Source of the DNA: Lachnospiraceae bacterium
Lineage (GTDB): Bacteria > Bacillota > Clostridia > Lachnospirales > Lachnospiraceae
Length of the DNA stretch: 32,172 bases
NCBI GenBank assembly: GCA_015057955.1
Contig: SVDE01000018.1
Coordinates: 1 to 32,172 of the forward strand
Reading direction: 5' to 3'
The notes beneath the pieces are model-generated. The model worked only from the letters and a program-made list of their open reading frames with translations. It did no database searches and was not told the origin of the DNA. This document shows positions 12,382 to 20,479 of the stretch, one piece after another (position 1 is the stretch's first letter; every line of letters begins with the position of its first letter). A program made the position numbers and the translations under genes.

Positions 12382-12753
12382 ATGCATAAGATAAAAAAGA
12401 CGAAAAACGGATATGACATAGAACTGACGCGAGGCGATTATTTTGCAGTCGTGGTCGGAATGAAAGAGGAGGATGGTACTCCGTATGTTCCTGAAGAGGG
12501 AGATTCGTTGAGATTCGCCATGAAGCATAATAAGCTCAAGCCGGATGGATCAGACTACACGGATGATGAACCGCTCCTGAACATTCCGATTCCGCTGGAC
12601 ACATGTCTGCTCCAGATTCAGGAAAGCGACACTAAGGAGCTGGCCTTCGGAGAATATGCGTATGATATAGAACTCACAAAACATGACTCTTTAGAAGGGA
12701 GACCTGATACCTTTATAAAAGGGATCTTCAAACTGACTGAGGAGGTAGAGTAA
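12382..12753 (+). CDS. BppU N-terminal-like structural protein
   Basis: A 123-aa protein from ATG 12382 (GGAG 12372-12375). Pattern: YDIELTRGDYFAVVVGMKEE, then EGDSLRFAMKHN and DIELTKHDSLEGRPDTFIKG. This resembles the immunoglobulin-like N-terminal domain of baseplate upper proteins (BppU), which plugs fibres into virions. It probably anchors or assembles with the fibre-like products of the next genes. Its stop overlaps the next ATG by one base. Confidence 0.6.
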   Translation: MHKIKKTKNGYDIELTRGDYFAVVVGMKEEDGTPYVPEEGDSLRFAMKHNKLKPDGSDYTDDEPLLNIPIPLDTCLLQIQESDTKELAFGEYAYDIELTKHDSLEGRPDTFIKGIFKLTEEVE

Positions 12754-13037
12754 TGGAAGGCGAAATGACGGTCCAGGCTCAGCTGATCGGCACATTGTCT
12801 CCGATAGAAACGATCACCGGTGAGCTGTCACCAGTTGGATCCATAGAAGGTGAGCTCACGATCCCGAAGATAATAGAGCCGGAGACATACCGGGGGATTC
12901 ACGAGGTGACGCCCTCAGGAGAGACACAGATCTTAATGACGGCCGAAAAGGTGGTCAAAGAAAATATAGTAATCAATCCGATCCCGTCCAATTACGGTCT
13001 CATAACCTGGAACGGATCAACATTAACAGTATCATGA
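12753..13037 (+). CDS. Small fibre-associated structural protein
   Basis: A 94-aa protein. Near-repeats LIGTLSP, ITGELSP and IEGELTIP occupy residues 10-38, followed by a YRGIHEVTPSGETQILMTAEK segment and INPIPSNYGLITWNGSTLTV at the end. I know this pattern from Clostridia phages next to BppU-like genes, as a beta-stranded fibre or cap protein. It is translationally coupled to the upstream gene (TAATG). Exact role unknown. Confidence 0.6.
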   Translation: MEGEMTVQAQLIGTLSPIETITGELSPVGSIEGELTIPKIIEPETYRGIHEVTPSGETQILMTAEKVVKENIVINPIPSNYGLITWNGSTLTVS

Positions 13038-13047
13038 GGAGAAAAAC

Positions 13048-13479
13048 ATGGCACAGAATGTAATTATCAACGAAGTCACTTACCAGAATGTACCCGAGGT
13101 AGATATCCCCAAAAGTGGAGGCGGAACTGCCAAGTTCTATGATACATCCGGAGCGAATATAGCATCTGGTGATATACGAAATAATAAAAAGGGATTTGGC
13201 GCCAATGGAGAAGTCACCGGAAACATGACCGAAAAATCTGCAGCGTCATATAATCCTTCGACAACGGATCAGGAGATAGCTGCGTCACAGTATCTTGCCG
13301 GCAAACAGACCATCAAGGCAGTGACTACAGAGAATTTACTTGCACAGTACATCGCAAAGAACATCGTTGTAAAGGTTGGTTGTGCAGCAGATGATGACTG
13401 CATAGCGTCAGTCACAGGGACATTGTCGCAGGCAGTTGTATCCCAGGATGGCACTACCAAGGTATTGAGCATCTCGTAG
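13048..13479 (+). CDS. Fibre-like protein, short paralogue
   Basis: A 143-aa protein. The N-terminus MAQNVIINEVTYQNVPEVDI, then PKSGGGTAKFYDTS, is paralogous to the start of the next protein. The remainder has repetitive beta elements (YNPSTTDQEIAASQYLAGKQ). AGGAG precedes the ATG. It probably forms a trimeric or beta-helical appendage base. Whether head or tail is unknown; its position upstream of terL suggests a head fibre. Confidence 0.55.
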   Translation: MAQNVIINEVTYQNVPEVDIPKSGGGTAKFYDTSGANIASGDIRNNKKGFGANGEVTGNMTEKSAASYNPSTTDQEIAASQYLAGKQTIKAVTTENLLAQYIAKNIVVKVGCAADDDCIASVTGTLSQAVVSQDGTTKVLSIS

Positions 13480-13489
13480 GAGGTGCGAA

Positions 13490-14893
13490 ATGGCACAGAA
13501 TATAACATTACTAGGAGCCAGCTACAGTGATGTACCTGCTGTGGATCTTCCAAAAACCGGCGGAGGAACTGCCAGATTCACAGACGCGTCTCCGACTACA
13601 GCAGTAGAATCTGACGTAACCCAAGGCAAGATTTTTGTCAAAGCGGATGGATCATTAGGCACAGGCACAAATCAGGGAGGCGGATCCAGTGGCTTAAAAG
13701 TAGCGACTGCAACAACTACATTAGATGCAGCCTCAAACACGATCAGTTTTACGGGTTTACAAGGAGAGCCAACATCATTCGCAGTGATCTCCATGGATGG
13801 TCTGACAACAGAAGCATATCCATATAAGACTGCGGCGGTAGTATTTGACGGAATGGATCTGCACGGCCAGACCATAACAAACACATCGAATGCACAGGTA
13901 TCATATGACGGATCCAATTTCAGCAAGAACTATTCGAATGGCACACTGACGATCACAGGAGCCACATATTTCCAGGCAAATGAGTATAAGCTCGTCTACA
14001 CATACGGGGGCGGTGCTGATACGGAAGATGTGCAGGTCGGATCCGGAGCGACATCGATCACATTCACAGGACTTGAGGACGAACCCACATACTTCTCCTG
14101 CATATTCAAATCAAACTTCAGTTCATCATACGGCTACCAGCGAGTCATAGCTGTTGTATATGACGGTAATGGTATATATGGACTGGAGATGGATTCGGAG
14201 GCGAAATATTCGGATGCACATTGGTCATACTCATATTCAAACGGCTCACTAACTATATCTTCAGACGGAACGAATGCGGGAGGATATTTCCATCAACCTG
14301 GGTACTATCAACTGACATATGCTATAGATTCAGGCGGCGGGAACTATCAGACAAAAACAGTAACGCCTACCACTTCAATTCAGAACGTGACTGCAGACAG
14401 TCAGTATGATGCACTCAAAAAGGTAGTGGTAAATCCCATTCCCAGTCAGTACATTATACCGAGCGGGAGCCAAAACATTTCGAGCAATGGTGCCTACGAT
14501 ATAAGTTCGCTCGCATCGGTGATTGTAAACGTTCCTACTGGAGGCGGAGAAGTAAATATTGAAACAAAGTCTGTGACCAATTCCAGCGATCAGGCCACAT
14601 CTATTCAGTTTACCGGACTAAGCGGTCAGCCTAAAGCTTTCTTCGTAAGGCTAACATCTCAGTTAACAAGGTCAAGCAGCTATTCATACTACTATATAAC
14701 AGCCATGAGCTATGATGGAACCAACCACAGAGGAAACTACTATCGAAGGTCAAACGGTACGTTCTATAATGATACGACACATTACTCGCATTCGTATTCA
14801 AACGGAACGCTTACCATATCATCATCGGCAGGCAGAGGAAGCGCAGGAGGATCTTTCTATAACGGAACGTATGAGTTGATTGCTATATATTAA
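13490..14893 (+). CDS. Fibre-like protein with three repeated domains
   Basis: A 467-aa protein. The N-terminus MAQNITLLGASYSDVPAVDL copies that of the preceding gene. A domain of about 100-110 aa then recurs three times, each with a (SF)xxLxxxPxxF strand, an A...YDG strand and a YSNG(T/S)LTIS strand (KNYSNGTLTI, YSYSNGSLTI, HSYSNGTLTI), ending in a Y-x-L-x-Y-type strand. Repeats 2 and 3 are separated by an NVTADSQYDALKKVVVNPIP / SNGAYDISSLASVIVNVP linker. AGGAGG precedes the start. Probably a host- or glycan-binding fibre; receptor unknown. Confidence 0.6.
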   Translation: MAQNITLLGASYSDVPAVDLPKTGGGTARFTDASPTTAVESDVTQGKIFVKADGSLGTGTNQGGGSSGLKVATATTTLDAASNTISFTGLQGEPTSFAVISMDGLTTEAYPYKTAAVVFDGMDLHGQTITNTSNAQVSYDGSNFSKNYSNGTLTITGATYFQANEYKLVYTYGGGADTEDVQVGSGATSITFTGLEDEPTYFSCIFKSNFSSSYGYQRVIAVVYDGNGIYGLEMDSEAKYSDAHWSYSYSNGSLTISSDGTNAGGYFHQPGYYQLTYAIDSGGGNYQTKTVTPTTSIQNVTADSQYDALKKVVVNPIPSQYIIPSGSQNISSNGAYDISSLASVIVNVPTGGGEVNIETKSVTNSSDQATSIQFTGLSGQPKAFFVRLTSQLTRSSSYSYYYITAMSYDGTNHRGNYYRRSNGTFYNDTTHYSHSYSNGTLTISSSAGRGSAGGSFYNGTYELIAIY

Positions 14894-14914
14894 ATGGAGT
14901 GAGGGTGGATTCTG

Positions 14915-16312
14915 ATGGCAGAACTCAGAAAAGGCAGTCAGATACCGACGAGATCGGTAGTGCTGCCGTATACTGTCAGTTACGGCCCTGACGCCATAAA
15001 AACATATAATACTACCGGGAGGAAAGCTCTTCCCTGGCAGGAAGAACAAATCAAAAATATAATGGCCGTAAATGGAGCAGACGAATGGCTGCACACCAGT
15101 TACGGCCTTGCTGTACCCAGACAAAACGGTAAAAATGAAGTAGTGACCATGCGCGAGCTTGAAGGGCTGAAGAGGGGAGAAAGGATCCTCCACACAGCTC
15201 ATAAGACATCAACAGCACACGCGGCCTGGGACAGGCTTCTGAGGTTGGTAGATCTGGCCAAGATGCCGATTAAGTCCTCGTACAAGGCGATGGGAAAGGA
15301 GCACATCGAAACCTTTGACGGAGGGCTGGTAGAGTTCAGGACCAGAACCGCCACAGGAGGCCTTGGAGAGAGCTATGACCTTATTATAATCGACGAAGCG
15401 CAGGAATACCGAACAGACCATGAAAGCGCGCTGAAATACGTCATTTCGGCTTCAGAGAACCCACAGACCATATATACGGGAACGCCTCCGACACCGGTGA
15501 GCTCCGGAACAGTATTTGCAAACTTCCGTCAGAAGACATTATCCGGTGAGAAGATAAACTCCGGTTGGAGTGAGTGGTCCGTATCAGAACAGCATGATCC
15601 ATATGACAAAGATGCATGGTACATGACTAATCCATCATTGGGATACTTCCTGAAGGAACGAACGATCCTGGACGAAGTCGGTGATGAGGTACTGGACTTC
15701 AATATCCAGCGTTTAGGGCTATGGTCCACATATAATCTGAAGAGCGCTATATCAGAAGCTGAATGGCGCGACATACAGGAAGATAAAGTTCCAGATCTGA
15801 AGGGAAAACTCTATGCCGGCATCAAATTCGGACATGATGGAGAGAATGTGGCTATGTCCGTAGCAGTGAGGACTCAGGATGGCAGGGTATTTGTAGAGGC
15901 TATAGACTGCAGATCTGTAAGGATGGGAGTCAACTGGATCGTGGACTTCCTGAAGAGGGCAGATATCAAAGATATAGTCGTAGACGGTAAAAAAGGTCAG
16001 CAGTTACTTATAGATGCCATGAAAGATTACGGAGTCCATAAACAGGCGATACTGCCGACTGTAGCTGAGATCGTAGCTGCGAATGCTGCTTTCGAGCAGG
16101 GAATATATGATCACACGTTATGTCATAAGGGTCAGCCGTCTCTGGTACAGGCAATATCTAACTGTGAGAAAAGAGCGATTGGATCCAGAGGAGGATTTGG
16201 GTTTGCAGCTCAGCGTGAAGGGATAGAGATAGCGCTCATGGACAGCGTTATACTGGCGTTCTGGCGGTGTCATTCCACCAAGGAACGAAAGAAACAAAGA
16301 AACAGTTATTAA
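14915..16312 (+). CDS. terL: Terminase large subunit
   Basis: A 465-aa packaging motor ATPase and nuclease. Deviant Walker A PRQNGKNEV (68-76), Walker B LIIIDEAQE (156-164), coupling motif TGTPPTP (about 189), and a C-terminal RNase H-like nuclease starting YAGIKFGHDGENVAMSVAV. The type is that of HK97/phiC31-like phages. The start follows a GGAG region. Unusually, it sits after portal, minor head and fibre-like genes rather than before portal. A strong terminator begins at its stop codon. Confidence 0.92.
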   Translation: MAELRKGSQIPTRSVVLPYTVSYGPDAIKTYNTTGRKALPWQEEQIKNIMAVNGADEWLHTSYGLAVPRQNGKNEVVTMRELEGLKRGERILHTAHKTSTAHAAWDRLLRLVDLAKMPIKSSYKAMGKEHIETFDGGLVEFRTRTATGGLGESYDLIIIDEAQEYRTDHESALKYVISASENPQTIYTGTPPTPVSSGTVFANFRQKTLSGEKINSGWSEWSVSEQHDPYDKDAWYMTNPSLGYFLKERTILDEVGDEVLDFNIQRLGLWSTYNLKSAISEAEWRDIQEDKVPDLKGKLYAGIKFGHDGENVAMSVAVRTQDGRVFVEAIDCRSVRMGVNWIVDFLKRADIKDIVVDGKKGQQLLIDAMKDYGVHKQAILPTVAEIVAANAAFEQGIYDHTLCHKGQPSLVQAISNCEKRAIGSRGGFGFAAQREGIEIALMDSVILAFWRCHSTKERKKQRNSY

Positions 16313-16340
16313 AGAGGACATCAAAGGCGATGTCCTTTTT
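16311..16340 (+). terminator. Rho-independent terminator after terL
   Basis: AGGACATC (16315-16322) / GATGTCCT (16329-16336) with a 6-base loop and a following T5 run; A-T pairs extend the stem. It separates the terminase unit from the scaffold-capsid operon. Confidence 0.85.
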
Positions 16341-16388
16341 GATTATAAACTTACGTACACTCTACGGTTAAAGAGGAAAGGAGCAACA

Positions 16389-16853
16389 ATGGAATTTACA
16401 GCTATTACCACACAGGAGGAGTTTGATCAGAGAATCGGGGAGCGCCTTAAGAGAGAAAGAGAAAGCATCGAAAACAAATATAAGGACTACGATGATCTGA
16501 AGACAAAAAACTCGGAAAAAGATGCAAAGATAGGAGAACTTGAGAAGCAGCTTCGTGATGCCAAGGCAGAACACGAACAGGCTATTGCAGAAAAGGATGC
16601 CAGGATCAAGGGTTACGAGTCCGACTCGGTAAAAACGCGAATTGCCCGTGAGATGGGGCTGTCTTTTGAAGCCATCGACTTTATAAGCGGCGATGATGAA
16701 GAGGCTATCAGGAAGAGTGCTACTACATTCAAAGCATATGTGGATAAGGCTAAAGGACCTGCGCCATCTTTCACACCGGAAGGTGAAGGCGCATCAAAAA
16801 ACAAAGACGCCGGCTATAAAAATATGCTGGCAGGCATGAAAGGAGAAGAATAA
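16389..16853 (+). CDS. Capsid scaffolding protein (DUF4355-like)
   Basis: A 154-aa protein. The N-terminus TTQEEFDQRIGERLKRERES leads into a long charged coiled coil (about 20-80), then a helical part (IAREMGLSFEAIDFISGDD) and a disordered tail (FTPEGEGASKNKDAGYKNML). Length and layout match phage scaffolds directly upstream of the capsid gene. It directs procapsid assembly and is lost at maturation. AAAGGAGC precedes the ATG. Confidence 0.85.
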   Translation: MEFTAITTQEEFDQRIGERLKRERESIENKYKDYDDLKTKNSEKDAKIGELEKQLRDAKAEHEQAIAEKDARIKGYESDSVKTRIAREMGLSFEAIDFISGDDEEAIRKSATTFKAYVDKAKGPAPSFTPEGEGASKNKDAGYKNMLAGMKGEE

Positions 16854-16855
16854 TC

Positions 16856-17794
16856 ATGGCCACAAACAGAGGAACAATGTTTGATCCTGTAGTAGTTACG
16901 GATCTGATCAACAAAGTAAAGGGTCATTCCTCCCTTGCAAAGCTCTCTCAGGCAGAGCCCGTTGCTTTCAACGGCAATAAGGAATTTCAGTTCTCGATGG
17001 ACGGTGAAGTGGATATCGTAGGAGAAGGCGGAGCCAAGTCAGAAGGCGGCATCGCTCTTACTCCGAAGACCATCATCCCCATCAAGTTTGAGTATGGTGC
17101 CAGAGTATCTGATGAGTTCATGATCGCTACAGAAGAGGAGAAGATCGAGATCCTCAAGGCATTCAACGAAGGCTTTGCAAAAAAAGCTGCAAGAGGTCTT
17201 GATATCGCAGCATTCCATGGACTTAATCCCAGAACAGGCGCAGCTTCAACAGTAGTTGGAGAGAACTGCTTCGATAAGCAGGTGGATCTTACAGTAGTTT
17301 ATGATGCTACTAACCCGGACGGTAACGTTGAAGATGCAATCGCACTCTTTGACGACAGCGATATCGATGTAACAGGTATCGCCATGGCGCCGGCATTCAG
17401 ATCGGCTCTTGCTGCAATGAAAGATTCCAGAGGAGGGAAACTTTATCCGGATCTTGCATGGGGAAAGAATCCCGGAACCATTAATGGACTTGCAGTCGAT
17501 GTTAACAGCACTGTGAAGTTCGGAGAGAACACAGTCGATAAGGCGATCATCGGTGACTTCGAGAGCTGCTTCAAATGGGGATTTGCGAAGGAGATCCCTC
17601 TCAAGGTGATCGAATACGGCGATCCTGATAACTCCGGATATGACCTTGCGGGACACAATCAGGTCTATCTGAGAGCAGAGGTCTATATGGGCTGGGCGAT
17701 CCTTGATCCCGGTGCTTTCGCAATCATCGGAGACGGAGCTTCCGGAGAAACCGGTGAGACCGGTGAGACCGGCGAGACTGGTGAGACCAATTAA
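16856..17794 (+). CDS. HK97-fold major capsid protein with GET-repeat tail
   Basis: A 312-aa protein. Family signs: TVVGENC, FSMDGEVDIVGEGGAKSEGG, GARVSDEFMIATEEEKIEIL, ARGLDIAAFHGLNPRTG and a C-terminal YLRAEVYMGWAILDPGAFA strand. After IGDGAS the protein ends in five consecutive GET triplets (297-311) and Asn312, an unusual collagen-like tail that every capsid subunit would carry. Three bases after the scaffold gene; ATG with GGAGAAG upstream. The next gene is a small Lys-rich protein, and a glycosyltransferase lies nearby. Confidence 0.92.
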   Translation: MATNRGTMFDPVVVTDLINKVKGHSSLAKLSQAEPVAFNGNKEFQFSMDGEVDIVGEGGAKSEGGIALTPKTIIPIKFEYGARVSDEFMIATEEEKIEILKAFNEGFAKKAARGLDIAAFHGLNPRTGAASTVVGENCFDKQVDLTVVYDATNPDGNVEDAIALFDDSDIDVTGIAMAPAFRSALAAMKDSRGGKLYPDLAWGKNPGTINGLAVDVNSTVKFGENTVDKAIIGDFESCFKWGFAKEIPLKVIEYGDPDNSGYDLAGHNQVYLRAEVYMGWAILDPGAFAIIGDGASGETGETGETGETGETN

Positions 17795-17830
17795 CATTCG
17801 TGATAAAAACTTCGGTAGAGGGAGAATATC

Positions 17831-17980
17831 ATGAGATACCGCAATAAGAAGACTGGATCAGAAATCGAACTAAACAGTCGCATTATTGGAGGCGGGTGGG
17901 AGCCCGTCTCCAAAACTGTTAAAAAGGTCGAATCTGAAAAATCCAAAAAAACGACAAAGGCCAAGAAGGGAAAGAAGTAA
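17831..17980 (+). CDS. Small Lys-rich capsid-neighbour protein
   Basis: A 49-aa protein: MRYRNKKTGSEIELNSRIIG, then GGWEPVSK and a Lys-rich tail (KKVESEKSKKTTKAKKGKK). Small proteins of this kind ('MKYRNxKTGxxIExNS...GG-WE') often follow the capsid gene in Clostridia phages and may be minor head components. GGGAGAATATC precedes the ATG and two bases separate its stop from the connector start. Confidence 0.65.
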   Translation: MRYRNKKTGSEIELNSRIIGGGWEPVSKTVKKVESEKSKKTTKAKKGKK

Positions 17981-17982
17981 TC

Positions 17983-18396
17983 ATGAGCGCATTTGCAACA
18001 ACACAGGACCTTATAGATTTATGGAGACCATTGACAACAGAAGAAGAGGACAGAGCTGAAAATCTTCTGATCATAGTATCTGATGAACTCCGGCTGAGAG
18101 CAAACGATGTCGGAAAAGATTTAGATCAGATGATAGAAGACACTCCGGCTCTGGCAAGCGTAGCCAGATCCGTGACCTGTGATGTCGTTGCAAGAGTCCT
18201 TATGACTTCGACCAGTCAGGAACCTACGACTCAGTTTAGCCAGTCCGCATTAGGGTACTCCGTATCCGGAACATATCTTGTCCCCGGAGGAGGATTATTC
18301 ATTAAGAAAAACGAACTGGCCAGACTGGGACTGAAGAGGCAAAAGATAGGAGGCATAAGCATGTTCCGACCTGAATCCCCGGAGGATATCAGATGA
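17983..18396 (+). CDS. Head-tail connector protein (Gp19/Gp15/Gp42-like)
   Basis: A 137-aa protein. SAFATTQDLIDLWRPLTTEE, then a helix ENLLIIVSDELRLRANDVGK, and late ALGYSVSGTYLVPGGGLFIK / RLGLKRQK follow the pattern of Phage_Gp19/Gp15 head-tail adaptors, which form a ring under the portal. Its last four bases overlap the glycosyltransferase start (ATGA), so the two are translationally coupled. Confidence 0.8.
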   Translation: MSAFATTQDLIDLWRPLTTEEEDRAENLLIIVSDELRLRANDVGKDLDQMIEDTPALASVARSVTCDVVARVLMTSTSQEPTTQFSQSALGYSVSGTYLVPGGGLFIKKNELARLGLKRQKIGGISMFRPESPEDIR

Positions 18397-18977
18397 GGAT
18401 CCTTGTGGCTGTTCCAACGTATGAAAACATTTGTCCTGAAACATTCAAATCCATCTATGACCTCGACAAAGACGGTCATCAGGTGGATTTTGAGTTCGTT
18501 AAAGGCTACGATTGTCCGACGGCCAGGAATAATATAGCAAAAAAGGCGATTGAAGGCGGTTATGACTATGTTTTGTATGTTGACAGCGATGTAATCGTAC
18601 CAAAGGATACTGTAAGACTTCTCACGGATCCCTTCAGCAATATAGTGCTAGGTTGCTGTCCAAGAAAGAACAATACGGACGGCAGGATAGAAATATATCA
18701 TACAGGGACGTTCAGCTTTACGAAGCCATATACTTATGATTCGCTTCCGGATAACGACAGGATAGTGATCAAGGGTGGAGGCTTTGCTTGTGCTTTGATT
18801 AACACTGATGTATTCAAAGCGCTGTCATTCCCATGGTTCGATTATGTTACATATCCGGACGGATCTTCACTTAGTGAAGATCTGTTTTTTTGCACGAAAG
18901 CTACGAAGGCAGGATTCGTGATCGAAGCGGATACCAGAGTCCGGTGCGGGCACTTGGCCAGGTACTTTCAATGGTAG
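18393..18977 (+). CDS. GT-A (GT2-like) glycosyltransferase
   Basis: A 194-aa protein with the N-terminal nucleotide-sugar fold (MRILVAVPTYENICPETFKS), the metal-binding DxD (YVDSDVIVP, D64/D66), GGGFACALINTDVF (128-141), the acidic catalytic pair in SLSEDLFF (E162-D163) and a late His (CGHL, H187). Short single-domain GT-A enzymes of this type act in the cytoplasm on protein or lipid acceptors. It sits inside the head-tail operon, coupled to the connector gene. Capsid or tail modification is the likeliest role; sugar and acceptor are unknown. Confidence 0.85.
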   Translation: MRILVAVPTYENICPETFKSIYDLDKDGHQVDFEFVKGYDCPTARNNIAKKAIEGGYDYVLYVDSDVIVPKDTVRLLTDPFSNIVLGCCPRKNNTDGRIEIYHTGTFSFTKPYTYDSLPDNDRIVIKGGGFACALINTDVFKALSFPWFDYVTYPDGSSLSEDLFFCTKATKAGFVIEADTRVRCGHLARYFQW

Positions 18978-18985
18978 GAGGGCAT

Positions 18986-19315
18986 ATGAAAGGAATAACT
19001 ATTCAACTCAGAGTGAAAACTGAAACAGGAAAGGACGCTTTCAATGCTCCTGTCTACGATAACGAATGGATCAATGTGGATAATGTACTGGTAGCACCGG
19101 TCTCATCCACTGACGCTCTGGATATCCTTAATCTGACAGGGAAAAAGGCAGTCTATACCCTCGGCATACCGAAGGGGGATTCTCATAAGTGGAAAGACAC
19201 TGAAGTGAAGTTCTTCGGAGAGACGTGGAAGACGATAGGCTTCCCTCAGGAAGGAATTGAGGATCTCATCCCCCTTTCGTGGAATAAGAAAGTATTGGTG
19301 GAACGCTATGGCTAA
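18986..19315 (+). CDS. Head closure / head-tail joining protein
   Basis: A 109-aa protein from ATG 18986 (AGGAGGGC upstream); the longer upstream frame runs into the glycosyltransferase and is rejected. Beta-rich pattern MKGITIQLRVKTETGKDAFN, then KKAVYTLGIPKGDSHKW and TEVKFFGETWKTIGFPQEGI fits phage head closure proteins (SPP1 gp16/HK97 gp7 group). It overlaps the next gene by eight bases. Confidence 0.7.
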   Translation: MKGITIQLRVKTETGKDAFNAPVYDNEWINVDNVLVAPVSSTDALDILNLTGKKAVYTLGIPKGDSHKWKDTEVKFFGETWKTIGFPQEGIEDLIPLSWNKKVLVERYG

Positions 19316-19550
19316 AGTGAAATTCAAACTTAATCCCAAAGGTGTGCGGGAACTGCTGCAGTCTCAGGAGATGTTGAACGTATGTCAGAAACATGCAAAC
19401 GATATACAAGGACGAGCAGGAGACGGATATGAAGTATCCACGCATAGCCCGGGCAAAACCCGTGTGAACGCGCGGGTAAGTGCAGTAACACCGAAGGCTG
19501 TCAAAGACAACCTGGAAAACAACACACTTCTTAAGGCGGTGAGAGTATGA
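19308..19550 (+). CDS. HK97 gp10-like tail-completion protein
   Basis: An 80-aa protein from ATG 19308. MAKVKFKLNPKGVRELLQSQ, HANDIQGRAGDGYEVS and TRVNARVSAVTPKAVKDNLE are the short version of the HK97 gp10 / minor tail protein family, which has the helix-GDGYEV-R-rich order seen here. It is small but complete. It overlaps the genes on either side. Confidence 0.7.
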   Translation: MAKVKFKLNPKGVRELLQSQEMLNVCQKHANDIQGRAGDGYEVSTHSPGKTRVNARVSAVTPKAVKDNLENNTLLKAVRV

Positions 19551-19882
19551 TCGAAACTGTCATATTAGAATATTTAAATCAAAATCTGGATGTGCCGGTA
19601 TATATGGAGCGCCCGGAAAAAGATATCGGGGAGTTCGTAGTTTTGGAGAAACTGGGTGCCGGAAGGACTGATCATATCACTAAGGCTACTTTTGCACTTC
19701 AGAGTTTCGGGAACACCCTTTTCAGGGCTGCTGAGATCAATGAAGAGGTGAAAGCAGCAATGGATGATCTTATACTTCTTACGGAGATCTCAAGATCACA
19801 GCTTAACTCCGATTACAATTATACAGACACAGAAAAGAAGAGATACCGCTATCAGGCGGTATACGATGTCACTCATTACTGA
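19547..19882 (+). CDS. Tail terminator-like protein
   Basis: A 111-aa protein in the tail-terminator position between gp10-like and tail tube. Pattern VPVYMERPEKDIGEFVVLEK, then a helix FRAAEINEEVKAAMDDLILL and a final strand (KRYRYQAVYDVTHY) is that of phage tail terminators. It should cap the tail tube and join it to the head. The identification rests on position plus this pattern. Confidence 0.7.
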   Translation: MIETVILEYLNQNLDVPVYMERPEKDIGEFVVLEKLGAGRTDHITKATFALQSFGNTLFRAAEINEEVKAAMDDLILLTEISRSQLNSDYNYTDTEKKRYRYQAVYDVTHY

Positions 19883-19894
19883 AAGGAGTAAAAG

Positions 19895-20473
19895 ATGCCT
19901 GATAATAACACTAACACAAACACAAACAATTCCTCCTATGTGTCAGCGGGAAAGCCCAAAGTAGGCGGTGCGGTGTTCAGAGCCCCTCTCGGAACGACAG
20001 TTCCTACAGATGCGACTACGGCTCTTAACGAAGCATTTGTTTGCATGGGATATATCTCTGAAGACGGAGTCAAGAATGACATATCCAGAACGGTAGAGGT
20101 CATCAGAGCATGGGGCGGAGATCCTGTGCTTGAGACCCAGACAGAGAAAATTGACGACTTCAAGATGACCTTTATAGAGGCAATGAATCCTGAAGTTCTC
20201 AAAGCTGTACATGGAGATACAAACGTATCCGGAACTCTTTCGACAGGACTTACAGTTCATGAAAACTCCAAAGAACTCGAAACTGCAGCCTGGATCATTG
20301 AAATGATCCTGAATGGAGGGGTTCTGAAGAGGACTGTGATTCCCCAGGGCAAGATCACGGAGATCGAAGAAGTCACTTACGATGACAGCAACGCAATCGG
20401 ATATGGCTGCACTATTTCTGCTAAATCCGACAGCAATGGGAATACACATCATGAGTATTTCAAGGAACAGTAA
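19895..20473 (+). CDS. Major tail (tube) protein
   Basis: A 192-aa protein. After a low-complexity NNTNTNTNNSS start (residues 4-14), SAGKPKVGGAVFRAPLGTTV, a DISRTVEVIRAWGGD strand, ETQTEKIDDFKMTFIEAMNP and a final IEEVTYDDSNAIGYGCTISA strand are typical of tail-tube proteins, which stack as hexamers. GAAAGGAG precedes the ATG. A hairpin terminator follows it. The N-terminal Asn/Thr run is an unusual addition. Confidence 0.85.
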   Translation: MPDNNTNTNTNNSSYVSAGKPKVGGAVFRAPLGTTVPTDATTALNEAFVCMGYISEDGVKNDISRTVEVIRAWGGDPVLETQTEKIDDFKMTFIEAMNPEVLKAVHGDTNVSGTLSTGLTVHENSKELETAAWIIEMILNGGVLKRTVIPQGKITEIEEVTYDDSNAIGYGCTISAKSDSNGNTHHEYFKEQ

Positions 20474-20479
20474 TAATAT

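Noticed and set aside
13048-14893. Possible diversity-generating retroelement variable region in the repeated fibre gene
   Set aside because: No reverse transcriptase and no template repeat found in the window; repeats are diverged domain copies, not A-biased variable copies.
16611-16804. Minus-strand frame opposite the scaffold gene
   Set aside because: No SD, and the plus-strand scaffold reading explains the codon pattern.
17744-17791. GET repeat as a simple sequencing or tandem-repeat artefact
   Set aside because: The codons differ between units (GGA/GGT/GGC, GAA/GAG, ACC/ACT), so the peptide repeat is kept while the DNA has drifted; looks selected rather than slipped.
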